This document shows positions 1-8,883 of a DNA stretch of 49,640 nt, one piece after another. The number at the start of each line of letters is the position of its first letter. Positions within the stretch are counted from its first letter, which is position 1. The position numbers and the translations under genes were made by a program. This stretch comes from a virus. The stretch covers positions 1 to 49,640 of IMG/VR virus record IMGVR_UViG_3300042507_006513; one strand, 5' to 3'. The notes under the pieces are model-generated. The model did no database searches. It was not told the DNA's origin and worked only from the letters and a program-made list of their open reading frames with translations.

Positions 1-192
1 GGATTGATATATGCATCTGCTGGACAAATGGTTAATTTCCAGCCAAGAGGTACGGATACTGTACCAGCAATGCTGACGCCTGGAGAATTTGTTGTTAATC
101 GCAAAGCTACCCAAGCTAATTTACCATTACTACAATCCATTAATAATGGTTATGCCAACGGAGGCAAAGTCTCTTATTATGCTGCCGGAGGC
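1..192 (+). repeat. Tape-measure cassette, copy 1
   Basis: The order is a GLIYAS-like entry, the 20-residue core PRGTDTVPAMLTPGEFVVNR, a KATQ-NLPLLQSINNG helix and a Gly-rich exit followed by a YY-AAGG stretch. It is cut at its first residue by the window edge. Confidence 0.85.
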
Positions 193-3100
193 TTCATTAC
201 AAATTATGGAGATCGTGATAAAACACTAGGAGCCGGTCAGACTTTAGAAAAACCAATTCTTAAAGACGTAGATTCTAATAAAATAGCATGGGATATTGCC
301 ACATCTCCATTATTTGCACTGCCCGATGTTTATACATCTACCTATAAAATGATGGCCTCAGCAATTCCTGGAAAAGAGGGGTATGGGTTAGATTCTCCAA
401 ATATTATTCCTGGTCCACCAGTTCCAGGATATACTCCAGATATTGTAAGAAATGATTATGAATATAGTTACAAACACAATAATGCTTTAATGAATAGAGC
501 TAGTGCTCTGAGCCCAGCAAAACCAGACGACAGGTTATATTTCCAAGATCCTGCTTTAGAAACAATTGATAAGCTTTCTAAAAACGACGCAGAAAAAAAA
601 GCCGAAAGTATCAAAACAAAATTTGCTGGAATCGAAACAGTTACTCTACCTATTGCTACGATAGATGCATCTAATTTTGGAGATCCTTTGAAAGAAGGAG
701 ATGTTTTTAGTCAAACAACTAATAAAATTACAACAAGTAAACAAGGTAAATCTGCTGGAGTATTCTATAAAACAGGTCGTTCTCCAGTTATGGCCGGAGA
801 AGTACCTATTGATAGTCAAGAGCTTTCTGGTAGACCCGCTCTTGGGGTTTATACACAGGATACATATGCCATGTATCTGGGTGCTGGTAAACCACATGCT
901 GTGGCATCGGCCACAAAAGCAAAAACTAATCTTCAATTTTTACCTGAAAGTCCATATTTTGGTAAAGACTATTCTGGAGACTGGAATATTGTGGGAACAA
1001 ATGTTCTTAAATATCCAGAATTAGCAACAGGACAAGGTTTAGATTTAATTTTAGCTGATAAAATAGCAGAAACTAATGTGGAAAATGCAAAGCTTAATGA
1101 ATTACTAATTAATACTAGAGAATTCTTAAAAGGAAATCTTAATTATACAGAAGAGGGCAGTAAACTACAAGAGATATTATTTGGATTATTTAGTAATACA
1201 ATTCCAAGCGCAACTCTTACAAATGATAGTATTGGTACAAATTTATCTATATTCGACGGACTACAAAATGTCAGCGCTATTACTGTTGCACAAAAAAGCA
1301 TGGAAGCAGACTTTATTAAAGGACTTGAATTAGCAAGAAGTAATAAGGCTAAAGCTTCAAAGGAGAAAGTTAAATTCGGTATTCCTGGTTTAGCAGGACC
1401 ATTGGATGAGTTTACATTAGCTGAAGGTTTTAAGATTACAGATACTATTAACGGAGGAGAAACGGAACTACCTTTTATGGTAAATGGCGCCATAGATACA
1501 TATTTAGGCAAAGGATTTGCAGAAAGGGCTTCTAAACAAACATTAGATGATCTTATAAATAAGAGCGGAATAAAAACTAGTACTATAACAGATCCAATTA
1601 AATTAGATTTACCTGCCAATATTCGAGATGTTTTACCTGTAGGTATGGGTCAAGGAATCGACATACCCGTACAATATACTCAGTATACTGGTAAATTATT
1701 TGATGGTGCCAAAAAAGAATTTGTTGGAGCACCCTTTACATATTTATTACCTGATAAGATTGATAAAACACTGTTCCAACAACTGGATACAGAGAGATCT
1801 AGATTATTTACAAATAAAAAATATACAGGAGCAGATATTTTAGCTAATTCTAATTTAGCTGATCCAAATGTGGGTACTGCAATTGCAGATTTATTAAAAG
1901 CGCAACTAAATAAAGATCCAGATTATGCCGCTAAACAACAAGCGGTAAAGGATTTAGTTAGATTAAGTTTTAAAGGTGGTCCAGTAGGTTTGTTAAAAGC
2001 CCTAGATGTGCCGGGTGGGGCTGGTACAGCAGGCAGAGATATTTTTGCTGGTTTTAGTGATAATGCTATCAGTGTTCCCATAGGGGACTTTTTTGTAGAT
2101 AAACTACAGAGCCTACAAACTATGATGGCAGGGGCCGCAGCCAAAGTAGACAATTCCGCAATAACTAAAGGCAAGGTTTTTTCTGATAAAGAAAATACAC
2201 AAGCAACTTTACTTATGATTCGTGGAGCAATGCAGTTATTTAATAATTTAGGCGGGTTGCCAACAGGATGGGTTGCTAATTACGGTGGTACTCAAGCCAT
2301 GAGAGTAGCTGCTCTTGGAAATTATAAAGATGCATCATCTTATATGAGCGGATTATTTAATCAAGCTGGTGGCTATATTAGCCAAGCACTAATGCCAAAA
2401 GCTAATAGTCCACAAGCTGCTAATATGTTAAATAATGCATACCTAATGATAGGTGGAGCAGCTGGTGCTTTTGCTGATATAGCTCAAGGCAATACGTCTT
2501 TATTAAAACAATTTTATGATCAGAAAGCAAATATAGCTGATGTATTCAGAAGCTATGGTACTTCAGCTAGATTCGGCAAGGTTGGATCGATGGCTCTTAG
2601 CGGAGATTGGCAAAACCTAATAAGTACACAACTTCAAGGAACTAAGATCCAGACCGTTGGACGAGACGGCAAACTAGCAGCTAGTGACTTATCTGTTGCA
2701 TTACCAGAAAATGCCAATGTTAATGATCTTGTTAAACTGATTTTTAACCCGTATAATGAATTTCCACAAACTAGTACCAGAAAAGATTTAATACAAAAAT
2801 TTGGAAATGACTTGTTTAATTTAAGGGCAGAAAATAGTACTATGCCATATTTTGATCCTATGACTCTTAGTTGGATAGGAGATGGATTAACAAGATTGAT
2901 GAATTGGTATGGTGGAATTGGTGATTGGGTTGGCCAAGACTATTTCTTTGATACTAAAGCACAGCCGGACAATGCTGCTAGAATGGCAGAATTTATAGAC
3001 AGCTATAATAAAGCTGGTCAAGATATATATCAAAAAGCCCAAGAAGCACAGGTATTATTTGGTTTAGCTAATAATCTCGGCCCATTACCAAGTTTGAATT

Positions 3101-6100
3101 GGTTTACTTCTCGTGCTGCCGCTATGGGTTTGGAAAAACCACAACCTTTAGCTACGGGTGGAGTAGTCTATGCTAGTACTGGTAAACTGATTAATTTTCA
3201 GCCTCGTGGAACAGATACTGTTCCTGCCATGTTAACTCCGGGAGAGTTTGTAGTAAATAGATCCGCCACACAAAAACATTTACCCTTATTACAATCTATT
3301 AATAGCGGATCAACTCCCAATCAATATAGTCAAGGAGGAGTTGTTTATCTTGCAGAGGGTTCCAAACAACCCGTTGCAGCATCAGACAGCCTAAAAAATA
3401 GTATCAATAAGGCTATAGAAGTTACTATGGAATCTCCGCAACCAGAAGGTGTGCAACCAGATAATTTGAAACAGGCTTTAATTAATGATATTTTGAAGGA
3501 TTTATCTGAAGCAGGGTCTTCGTCAATGGCACAGGTGGAGACTCAAGAGGGGATAAGAATCCAGAAAGATCTTTTACCGGGAGGTAAGCTGTCTAGTAAT
3601 AAAATTCCTAGGGTGCAACAATTTTCTACAGATATTCAAACATTAATCGGCCTAAAAAAACAGTTTGGTAGAGCCGATGCTATGCTTGCTGGTCTCAATG
3701 TTGCTGGCGGGGCCGACAGCCCTATAGATTCTATAGACCTTACAAATATTCTGTCTAAAGACCTGCAAACCTTATCTATCATCAATCCCTATCTGGATGA
3801 TTCGTGGTGGATAGGAGAAAATATTAAAGAATTATTTAGTTGGGCTGGTACCACAAATGATAGAAAAGAATTTCAAACCGATGCATCAGATCAAGTACGT
3901 TCTTTGGGACCAAAATTGGATATATGGCACGATATTTTGTCTAAAAGAACTGATCTAAAAGGCATAGATCAAAGAATAAAAGATTTGCGTCAAGAACATG
4001 AAAACCTTCCTCGTTGGACACCAGCAAAAACTACCAAGCCCATCACCGACGAAATAGCGTATCTAATAAATAACAAACCGAAATGGAAAGCCAAACAACC
4101 AGAATACCAACAAAGAAAATCTTTGTTAGAAGATCTTATCTCTCTAAGAAATATAGCTGGTAGTGGAAGTACTGCTGCTTTAGAGGGATTAATAGATATG
4201 AATCTTGGCGTACAGTCCACCTCGGCAAAAGAATTATCTGAATTATCTCAATTAGGTATGTTACCAGAAGATATTAGAGATGAAGGCCTTAGAAAAGGAT
4301 CGCAAATAGGATTAAGAAATCTTTTATTAACTGCTGCTGTAGCTGCCGCAGCCCCAATAGCTTTACCAGCCGCTGCTGTTGGAGCGACTGCTGCTGCTCT
4401 AGGAACTGCTGGTATTACTATTGCTGGTAGCGTTGGTGGAATTATGGCTGCTTCTGCTGCTGATGAATTAATTAAAACAGAAAAAGAAAAACTATTAGAG
4501 AAACAAGCTGGTTATAAGTCTTCGGCAGGAACCGCAGAAATGTTATTTGATATTGCGGATGTTGCGCTCGGAGGAGGAGCATTAGCAGCAGGCCCAGCGG
4601 GCAGACTTATTAGTAAAACCAAAATTGGTAAACTATTAAAAGATGGTCGGGCCAAAATATTAACTAGAAAAGGTGCTACAGAGACAGTAGAACAAACAGC
4701 AAAAGCAGCAGATGAAGTAGGCACTCCGGCCAAAACACAGGTTGTGGACCCTATGCAACAACAGTCTAAAATGGCTGCCGATAAAATTAAAGCATTTGTA
4801 GATGAAAGAAAAACATTATCAGAAAGTATTATTCGCAGAGAAAGCGATCCAGACTTTACTTATCCTGTCGATGGAAACGGAAATAATTTTGCTCCTATCG
4901 ATTATGCGAACGCAAGACTAAAAGCTTTGAATCAAAGAATTAAAGATGGGTCTTTAGATACAATCTCTGATGTTGATATAAAAACTGCCGCTGAAGCAGA
5001 TTTTATCTCTCGTGGAGGATGGAATAGTGTACCACCCAATAGGCTTTCTATAGAAAGAATACAAGGCCAGGCTGATGAGATTATTGCAGGAAGAAAGTCT
5101 GGGGGCAAAGGTGGTGGTGGGTCTTATACACAAGAAGCTAAAGCACGATTAATAGAACTCGATGAACAGCTTGTTCGTAGAGGAGATGCGGCACAAGCTA
5201 AAAAAGCAGCTGATAGACTAAGACGTAATTCCCAAGATACGCTTGATAAAATCAAAGCGGAACGAGCTGCTGCTAAAACCGCAGATGATGCTACTGCTAA
5301 AGCCGCAGACGATGCTGGCGTGAAACCATTAGACGATACTGCTACAACAGTAAAAGGTCCAGAAACATATTATACTAAAGGAATGTTTGCTGGTAGGAGA
5401 GCTCAAAAATTTACTGAAGCAGTTAAAAATGCTAGAGAGATTTATGAAGCGTCTACAAAAAAGATTGGTAACGAAGTGGTTGATTTATTTTACCAGAGCG
5501 GATCGGGTTCTGCTCTAAAAGATGCCGCTACTAAAAACTTAGCAGATCTAAAGAATAATACTGTTTTTGACCAAGCTTTTAAAGATGCCATAGGAAAAGG
5601 TGCTAATGAAACAAGCGCCATACAAAAAGCTTTAGGCGAAGTTCCAGACACAACAATTCAGGACACATTAACCAAGATTAAAAATAATGGTTTTGATATT
5701 GATAGCAGTGGTAATCTTGTGCTTAATGATCAAGCCACCAAAATAATGATGGATGACTCTTTAGGTAAACAGCTTTACGATACCAAAGTAGCAGCTATGA
5801 GACAACGAGTTTTGGATGATATGGCTAATAAAGCAGGAGCTAAAAAACCATCAGCAGACTATGATAATTTAGTTAAGGGTTTTGATGATTCCGATTTTCC
5901 TGGCTTTAAGCCAAGATCTTGGCCACAATTTGTTAAAGATAATGCTATTGCATTTCGATCAAATAAGAAATCGAGACTTAGTACGGGATTAACTATACTT
6001 GCTGGAATATTAGCCGTATGGCAGTTAATGAAACAGGCTCAAGAAATTCAAGATGCTGGGCGGGATAGGCCCATGACCAGAGAACCAATACCACCCCCGG

Positions 6101-8868
6101 AAGAAGGTAAAGTCCCCCCTGGCGGGCCCGATATTGGTCAACCAGAACAAGAAGCACCACGCCCGGAAGACTTCAAAGAAGAAGCCAAGGTGCAAGCCGA
6201 GGCTAAAAAAGCAATAGAAAGACCAAACTATTATGATGAATTAACCTATAAAGAATTTGCTAGTCAGCAGATTGTCGCTGGTAATATGCCACCAGCGCCT
6301 GATAAAAATTTATTTACCACAACAGCATTTTATTCTAAAGATAAACAAGGATCATATCGTACAACCGCATATGATCAAAGAAGCACTATGGTTGATCAAT
6401 CAGTTAGAGGAAATGCTCTTGGACAAGCAAAAGGAGAAGCTGCTACACGAACAGCAGCATCTCAGGTGCATACCAGAACAGCAGCATTTGCTCCTGGCGG
6501 AGCGCCAATGGATATGAGAGATGTAGAAGATCAAGAAGCAGTAGGATTTGCACAAGAAGCTGGAAAAGCCAGAAGGCGCGGAGAAGCAGCACCAGAAGCA
6601 GAGGGTTTTACTCCTGTAGCTAAATTCGGACAACCATCTGGCAAAGAAGAAGATATGAGAGATCGTAACTGGGCGATAAGAGCACAAGCGGAAAGAGGTG
6701 GTAGAAAAATTACAGGAGGTAAGTCTCCTCAAAGTCAATATAAAAGTTCTTATGGTTGGTGGAGAAATCGCTTAGGAGAATTTACATATTATAGTACTAA
6801 AAACGATAAAATTAGAGACAGATGGAGACAAGGATATAATATAAAAACCAGTAGTAGAGGTAATACCAGTCAATTACAAGTAGATCCCGAACAGCTTAGT
6901 AGTGGCGGAGTTGTATATGCAAATACTGGTATGTTGATCCCATATCAACCAAGAGGCACGGACACCGTACCAGCGATGTTAACTCCTGGGGAATTTGTGG
7001 TCAATCGTGCCGCTACACAAAAACATTTGCCGTTGCTCAAAGCTATCAATAGTGGACAAAGAGCAATGAGTAAAGGCGGAGTGGTTTATTTGCAAGATGG
7101 AGGTATTCCAAATCTTGATTCTGTGGCTTCGGCTTTTGATGCCATAGGAGCTGTTCAAGGAGAAGATTTGGCTAAACTAAAAGAACAAGGAGACAGAGCA
7201 GCAAGAGCCAGAGCAGATGCAGAATCGAATAGACAAGGATTTTATCAATGTGTTGCAGAGAAAAAATCTCGTCTGGAAAGAGATGCACAAAGCGAGAGAG
7301 CAGCTGTTAGAGCAGAAGAAGAAGCTAAGATGAATCCAGACGATGAAGATAGAGCAAAAAATGCTCGTCAAATTAGAATGGATTATTCTAGTAGATTACG
7401 AGAAATAATGGACGGTTTTAGAAAAACATCCTTAGCAAGAGAAGACGAAGCTATGCAGTCTTCCGGTTTGGGTCGTAAAGAGCTTTTAGAAGCATCTCCA
7501 AGATTTAAAATAGAAAATGAATTTCGTAGAGAAAAAGGAGATATAAATACTATACAAGCAGATAGTCCATTAATTGATGCTTTTAAGAATGCTGTTACAA
7601 CTCTTTTAAATGCTACTAATGGCGGTGCAGACGCACAAAATAATCTACCGAATATGTATGCGGTAACTGTCCCCGGTATGGATATATTTTATCGCAATGC
7701 TGGTGTTAGTCAGACATATTTGGATCGTGAGAAAAGATCAACTAAATTTGTTAAACTGGATCAAGAAGAACAAATTGCAAGATTTGAAGATAAAAAAACC
7801 AAAGAGAGAGAATTAGATGCACAAATTAGGGCCGAGTGTGCTGGTGATGATCCTGTTCTAAAAGACTTAGCAAACAAACAAGCAGCGGCTTTTCAGAAAG
7901 GCGCTGAGAGAAGAATAGCAGACAGAGCCGCACGAGCACAGAATAAAGCTTTTGGCGGATTAATTTATGCTAGTACTGGAACATTGGTTAACTATCAACC
8001 ACGAGGTACTGATACTGTTCCAGCTATGTTGACTCCCGGTGAATTTGTTGTTAATCGTAAAGCTACGCAAAAAAATCTAGGTTTATTAAGATCTATTAAC
8101 AGTAATAGTTATAGTGGTGGTGGTACTGTATATCTTAAAAAAGGGGGGCAGGCATATGAAGACGAAATGGCTAGCAGAAGACAATCTTATAAGGACCAGA
8201 TGAAAGAAAGAAAAGACTCTTATGAGGCGGAAATGCAACGCAGAAGAGACGCATATTCAAGCTCCAAAACCAAAGGTGTTTCATATCAACAAGCATATGC
8301 TGAACAACAACAAGCTAATCCCAATGCTCGTGAACAAGCCATGATGGGGCAGCAGGCTCAAGGCGGCGGTCCTGGTGGAGCGCCAGCAATTTCTCCACAA
8401 GTACAACAAGCTGTTGGCCAAGCGTCACAAGCAGCTTTTGATCCTAGTTCTTATGGTGATGTTAATAAACAAATGGTTATATTTGGAACGTTATTAACTG
8501 GTGTTAATCAAGTTTTAGTACAATATGGAGCAACAATCACACAGCTAAATCAAGCATTAGCAGGAGGAGGCGGTGGCGGTGTAAATGGTAATGGTGAAGC
8601 TGCTCAGGGCGCAGGAGGTGCTCAGGGTGGTTTGGCCGGTTTGGCGACATTTGCTCAAAAATTTGATACATTTGTTCAACAACTACAACAGTTAAATATT
8701 CCTCCGGAAGTTAATGTTAATTTGGTACAAAATAAGCCTTGGGATATTAATGTTAATGGTGCTGATGCTCTCAAAGCATTAATAGAAGGTCCGCTAGGTA
8801 ATATTGTACAAGATGCGATACGTCAATGGGAGAATAGTAATAAAGATTCTAAAGAAGGCCAACAATAA
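1..8868 (+). CDS. Giant tape-measure-like tail protein, 5' end outside window
   Basis: The frame is open to the left edge: the codon at 1-3 (Gly) already belongs to a conserved cassette, so the true start lies upstream and the TTG at 4 is not a start. At least 2955 residues are visible. Four copies of a 65-70-residue cassette with core PRGTDTVPAMLTPGEFVVNR sit at 1-192, 3157-3363, 6904-7104 and 7954-8148; that core is recurrent in phage tape-measure proteins (family knowledge). The segments between them are Ala/Lys/Asp-rich, partly coiled-coil-like, with a long Ala/Gly hydrophobic stretch near 4320-4465 and a second short one near 5990-6030, as expected for a tape measure that may insert in membranes. 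The C-terminus is Gln/Gly-rich and ends with a compact domain. It is the first of the + strand late genes. A fusion of several tail-core proteins is the main alternative. Confidence 0.7.
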   Translation, partial: GLIYASAGQMVNFQPRGTDTVPAMLTPGEFVVNRKATQANLPLLQSINNGYANGGKVSYYAAGGFITNYGDRDKTLGAGQTLEKPILKDVDSNKIAWDIATSPLFALPDVYTSTYKMMASAIPGKEGYGLDSPNIIPGPPVPGYTPDIVRNDYEYSYKHNNALMNRASALSPAKPDDRLYFQDPALETIDKLSKNDAEKKAESIKTKFAGIETVTLPIATIDASNFGDPLKEGDVFSQTTNKITTSKQGKSAGVFYKTGRSPVMAGEVPIDSQELSGRPALGVYTQDTYAMYLGAGKPHAVASATKAKTNLQFLPESPYFGKDYSGDWNIVGTNVLKYPELATGQGLDLILADKIAETNVENAKLNELLINTREFLKGNLNYTEEGSKLQEILFGLFSNTIPSATLTNDSIGTNLSIFDGLQNVSAITVAQKSMEADFIKGLELARSNKAKASKEKVKFGIPGLAGPLDEFTLAEGFKITDTINGGETELPFMVNGAIDTYLGKGFAERASKQTLDDLINKSGIKTSTITDPIKLDLPANIRDVLPVGMGQGIDIPVQYTQYTGKLFDGAKKEFVGAPFTYLLPDKIDKTLFQQLDTERSRLFTNKKYTGADILANSNLADPNVGTAIADLLKAQLNKDPDYAAKQQAVKDLVRLSFKGGPVGLLKALDVPGGAGTAGRDIFAGFSDNAISVPIGDFFVDKLQSLQTMMAGAAAKVDNSAITKGKVFSDKENTQATLLMIRGAMQLFNNLGGLPTGWVANYGGTQAMRVAALGNYKDASSYMSGLFNQAGGYISQALMPKANSPQAANMLNNAYLMIGGAAGAFADIAQGNTSLLKQFYDQKANIADVFRSYGTSARFGKVGSMALSGDWQNLISTQLQGTKIQTVGRDGKLAASDLSVALPENANVNDLVKLIFNPYNEFPQTSTRKDLIQKFGNDLFNLRAENSTMPYFDPMTLSWIGDGLTRLMNWYGGIGDWVGQDYFFDTKAQPDNAARMAEFIDSYNKAGQDIYQKAQEAQVLFGLANNLGPLPSLNWFTSRAAAMGLEKPQPLATGGVVYASTGKLINFQPRGTDTVPAMLTPGEFVVNRSATQKHLPLLQSINSGSTPNQYSQGGVVYLAEGSKQPVAASDSLKNSINKAIEVTMESPQPEGVQPDNLKQALINDILKDLSEAGSSSMAQVETQEGIRIQKDLLPGGKLSSNKIPRVQQFSTDIQTLIGLKKQFGRADAMLAGLNVAGGADSPIDSIDLTNILSKDLQTLSIINPYLDDSWWIGENIKELFSWAGTTNDRKEFQTDASDQVRSLGPKLDIWHDILSKRTDLKGIDQRIKDLRQEHENLPRWTPAKTTKPITDEIAYLINNKPKWKAKQPEYQQRKSLLEDLISLRNIAGSGSTAALEGLIDMNLGVQSTSAKELSELSQLGMLPEDIRDEGLRKGSQIGLRNLLLTAAVAAAAPIALPAAAVGATAAALGTAGITIAGSVGGIMAASAADELIKTEKEKLLEKQAGYKSSAGTAEMLFDIADVALGGGALAAGPAGRLISKTKIGKLLKDGRAKILTRKGATETVEQTAKAADEVGTPAKTQVVDPMQQQSKMAADKIKAFVDERKTLSESIIRRESDPDFTYPVDGNGNNFAPIDYANARLKALNQRIKDGSLDTISDVDIKTAAEADFISRGGWNSVPPNRLSIERIQGQADEIIAGRKSGGKGGGGSYTQEAKARLIELDEQLVRRGDAAQAKKAADRLRRNSQDTLDKIKAERAAAKTADDATAKAADDAGVKPLDDTATTVKGPETYYTKGMFAGRRAQKFTEAVKNAREIYEASTKKIGNEVVDLFYQSGSGSALKDAATKNLADLKNNTVFDQAFKDAIGKGANETSAIQKALGEVPDTTIQDTLTKIKNNGFDIDSSGNLVLNDQATKIMMDDSLGKQLYDTKVAAMRQRVLDDMANKAGAKKPSADYDNLVKGFDDSDFPGFKPRSWPQFVKDNAIAFRSNKKSRLSTGLTILAGILAVWQLMKQAQEIQDAGRDRPMTREPIPPPEEGKVPPGGPDIGQPEQEAPRPEDFKEEAKVQAEAKKAIERPNYYDELTYKEFASQQIVAGNMPPAPDKNLFTTTAFYSKDKQGSYRTTAYDQRSTMVDQSVRGNALGQAKGEAATRTAASQVHTRTAAFAPGGAPMDMRDVEDQEAVGFAQEAGKARRRGEAAPEAEGFTPVAKFGQPSGKEEDMRDRNWAIRAQAERGGRKITGGKSPQSQYKSSYGWWRNRLGEFTYYSTKNDKIRDRWRQGYNIKTSSRGNTSQLQVDPEQLSSGGVVYANTGMLIPYQPRGTDTVPAMLTPGEFVVNRAATQKHLPLLKAINSGQRAMSKGGVVYLQDGGIPNLDSVASAFDAIGAVQGEDLAKLKEQGDRAARARADAESNRQGFYQCVAEKKSRLERDAQSERAAVRAEEEAKMNPDDEDRAKNARQIRMDYSSRLREIMDGFRKTSLAREDEAMQSSGLGRKELLEASPRFKIENEFRREKGDINTIQADSPLIDAFKNAVTTLLNATNGGADAQNNLPNMYAVTVPGMDIFYRNAGVSQTYLDREKRSTKFVKLDQEEQIARFEDKKTKERELDAQIRAECAGDDPVLKDLANKQAAAFQKGAERRIADRAARAQNKAFGGLIYASTGTLVNYQPRGTDTVPAMLTPGEFVVNRKATQKNLGLLRSINSNSYSGGGTVYLKKGGQAYEDEMASRRQSYKDQMKERKDSYEAEMQRRRDAYSSSKTKGVSYQQAYAEQQQANPNAREQAMMGQQAQGGGPGGAPAISPQVQQAVGQASQAAFDPSSYGDVNKQMVIFGTLLTGVNQVLVQYGATITQLNQALAGGGGGGVNGNGEAAQGAGGAQGGLAGLATFAQKFDTFVQQLQQLNIPPEVNVNLVQNKPWDINVNGADALKALIEGPLGNIVQDAIRQWENSNKDSKEGQQ
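3157..3363 (+). repeat. Tape-measure cassette, copy 2
   Basis: It begins GGVVYASTGKLINFQ, has the identical 20-residue core, then SATQKHLPLLQSINSG and the exit QGGVVYLAEGS. At DNA level it differs from the other copies at most third codon positions. Confidence 0.9.
6904..7104 (+). repeat. Tape-measure cassette, copy 3
   Basis: It begins GGVVYANTGMLIPYQ, has the identical core, then AATQKHLPLLKAINSG and the exit KGGVVYLQDGG. It follows a Ser/Arg-rich linker and precedes an Arg/Glu/Ala-rich coiled-coil-like segment. Confidence 0.9.
7954..8148 (+). repeat. Tape-measure cassette, copy 4
   Basis: It begins GGLIYASTGTLVNYQ, has the identical core, then KATQKNLGLLRSINS and the exit GGGTVYLKKGG. 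The 11-residue repeats follow within 3 nt of its end. Confidence 0.9.
8152..8250 (+). repeat. Three tandem 11-residue charged repeats
   Basis: Three successive units fit [A/S]Y-x3-M-x2-R-[R/K]-x: AYEDEMASRRQ, SYKDQMKERKD and SYEAEMQRRRD, at 8152-8184, 8185-8217 and 8218-8250. A fourth, decayed unit starts AYSSS. An 11-residue (hendecad) period suits a right-handed coiled coil. Confidence 0.75.
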
Positions 8869-8883
8869 TAGAAAGAAAACAAA

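Noticed and set aside
646-936. Open frames on the strand opposite the tape-measure gene (and similar antisense frames under all giant genes)
   Set aside because: They lack ribosome sites, have biased low-complexity sequence and lie entirely within a well-supported coding frame; shadow frames.
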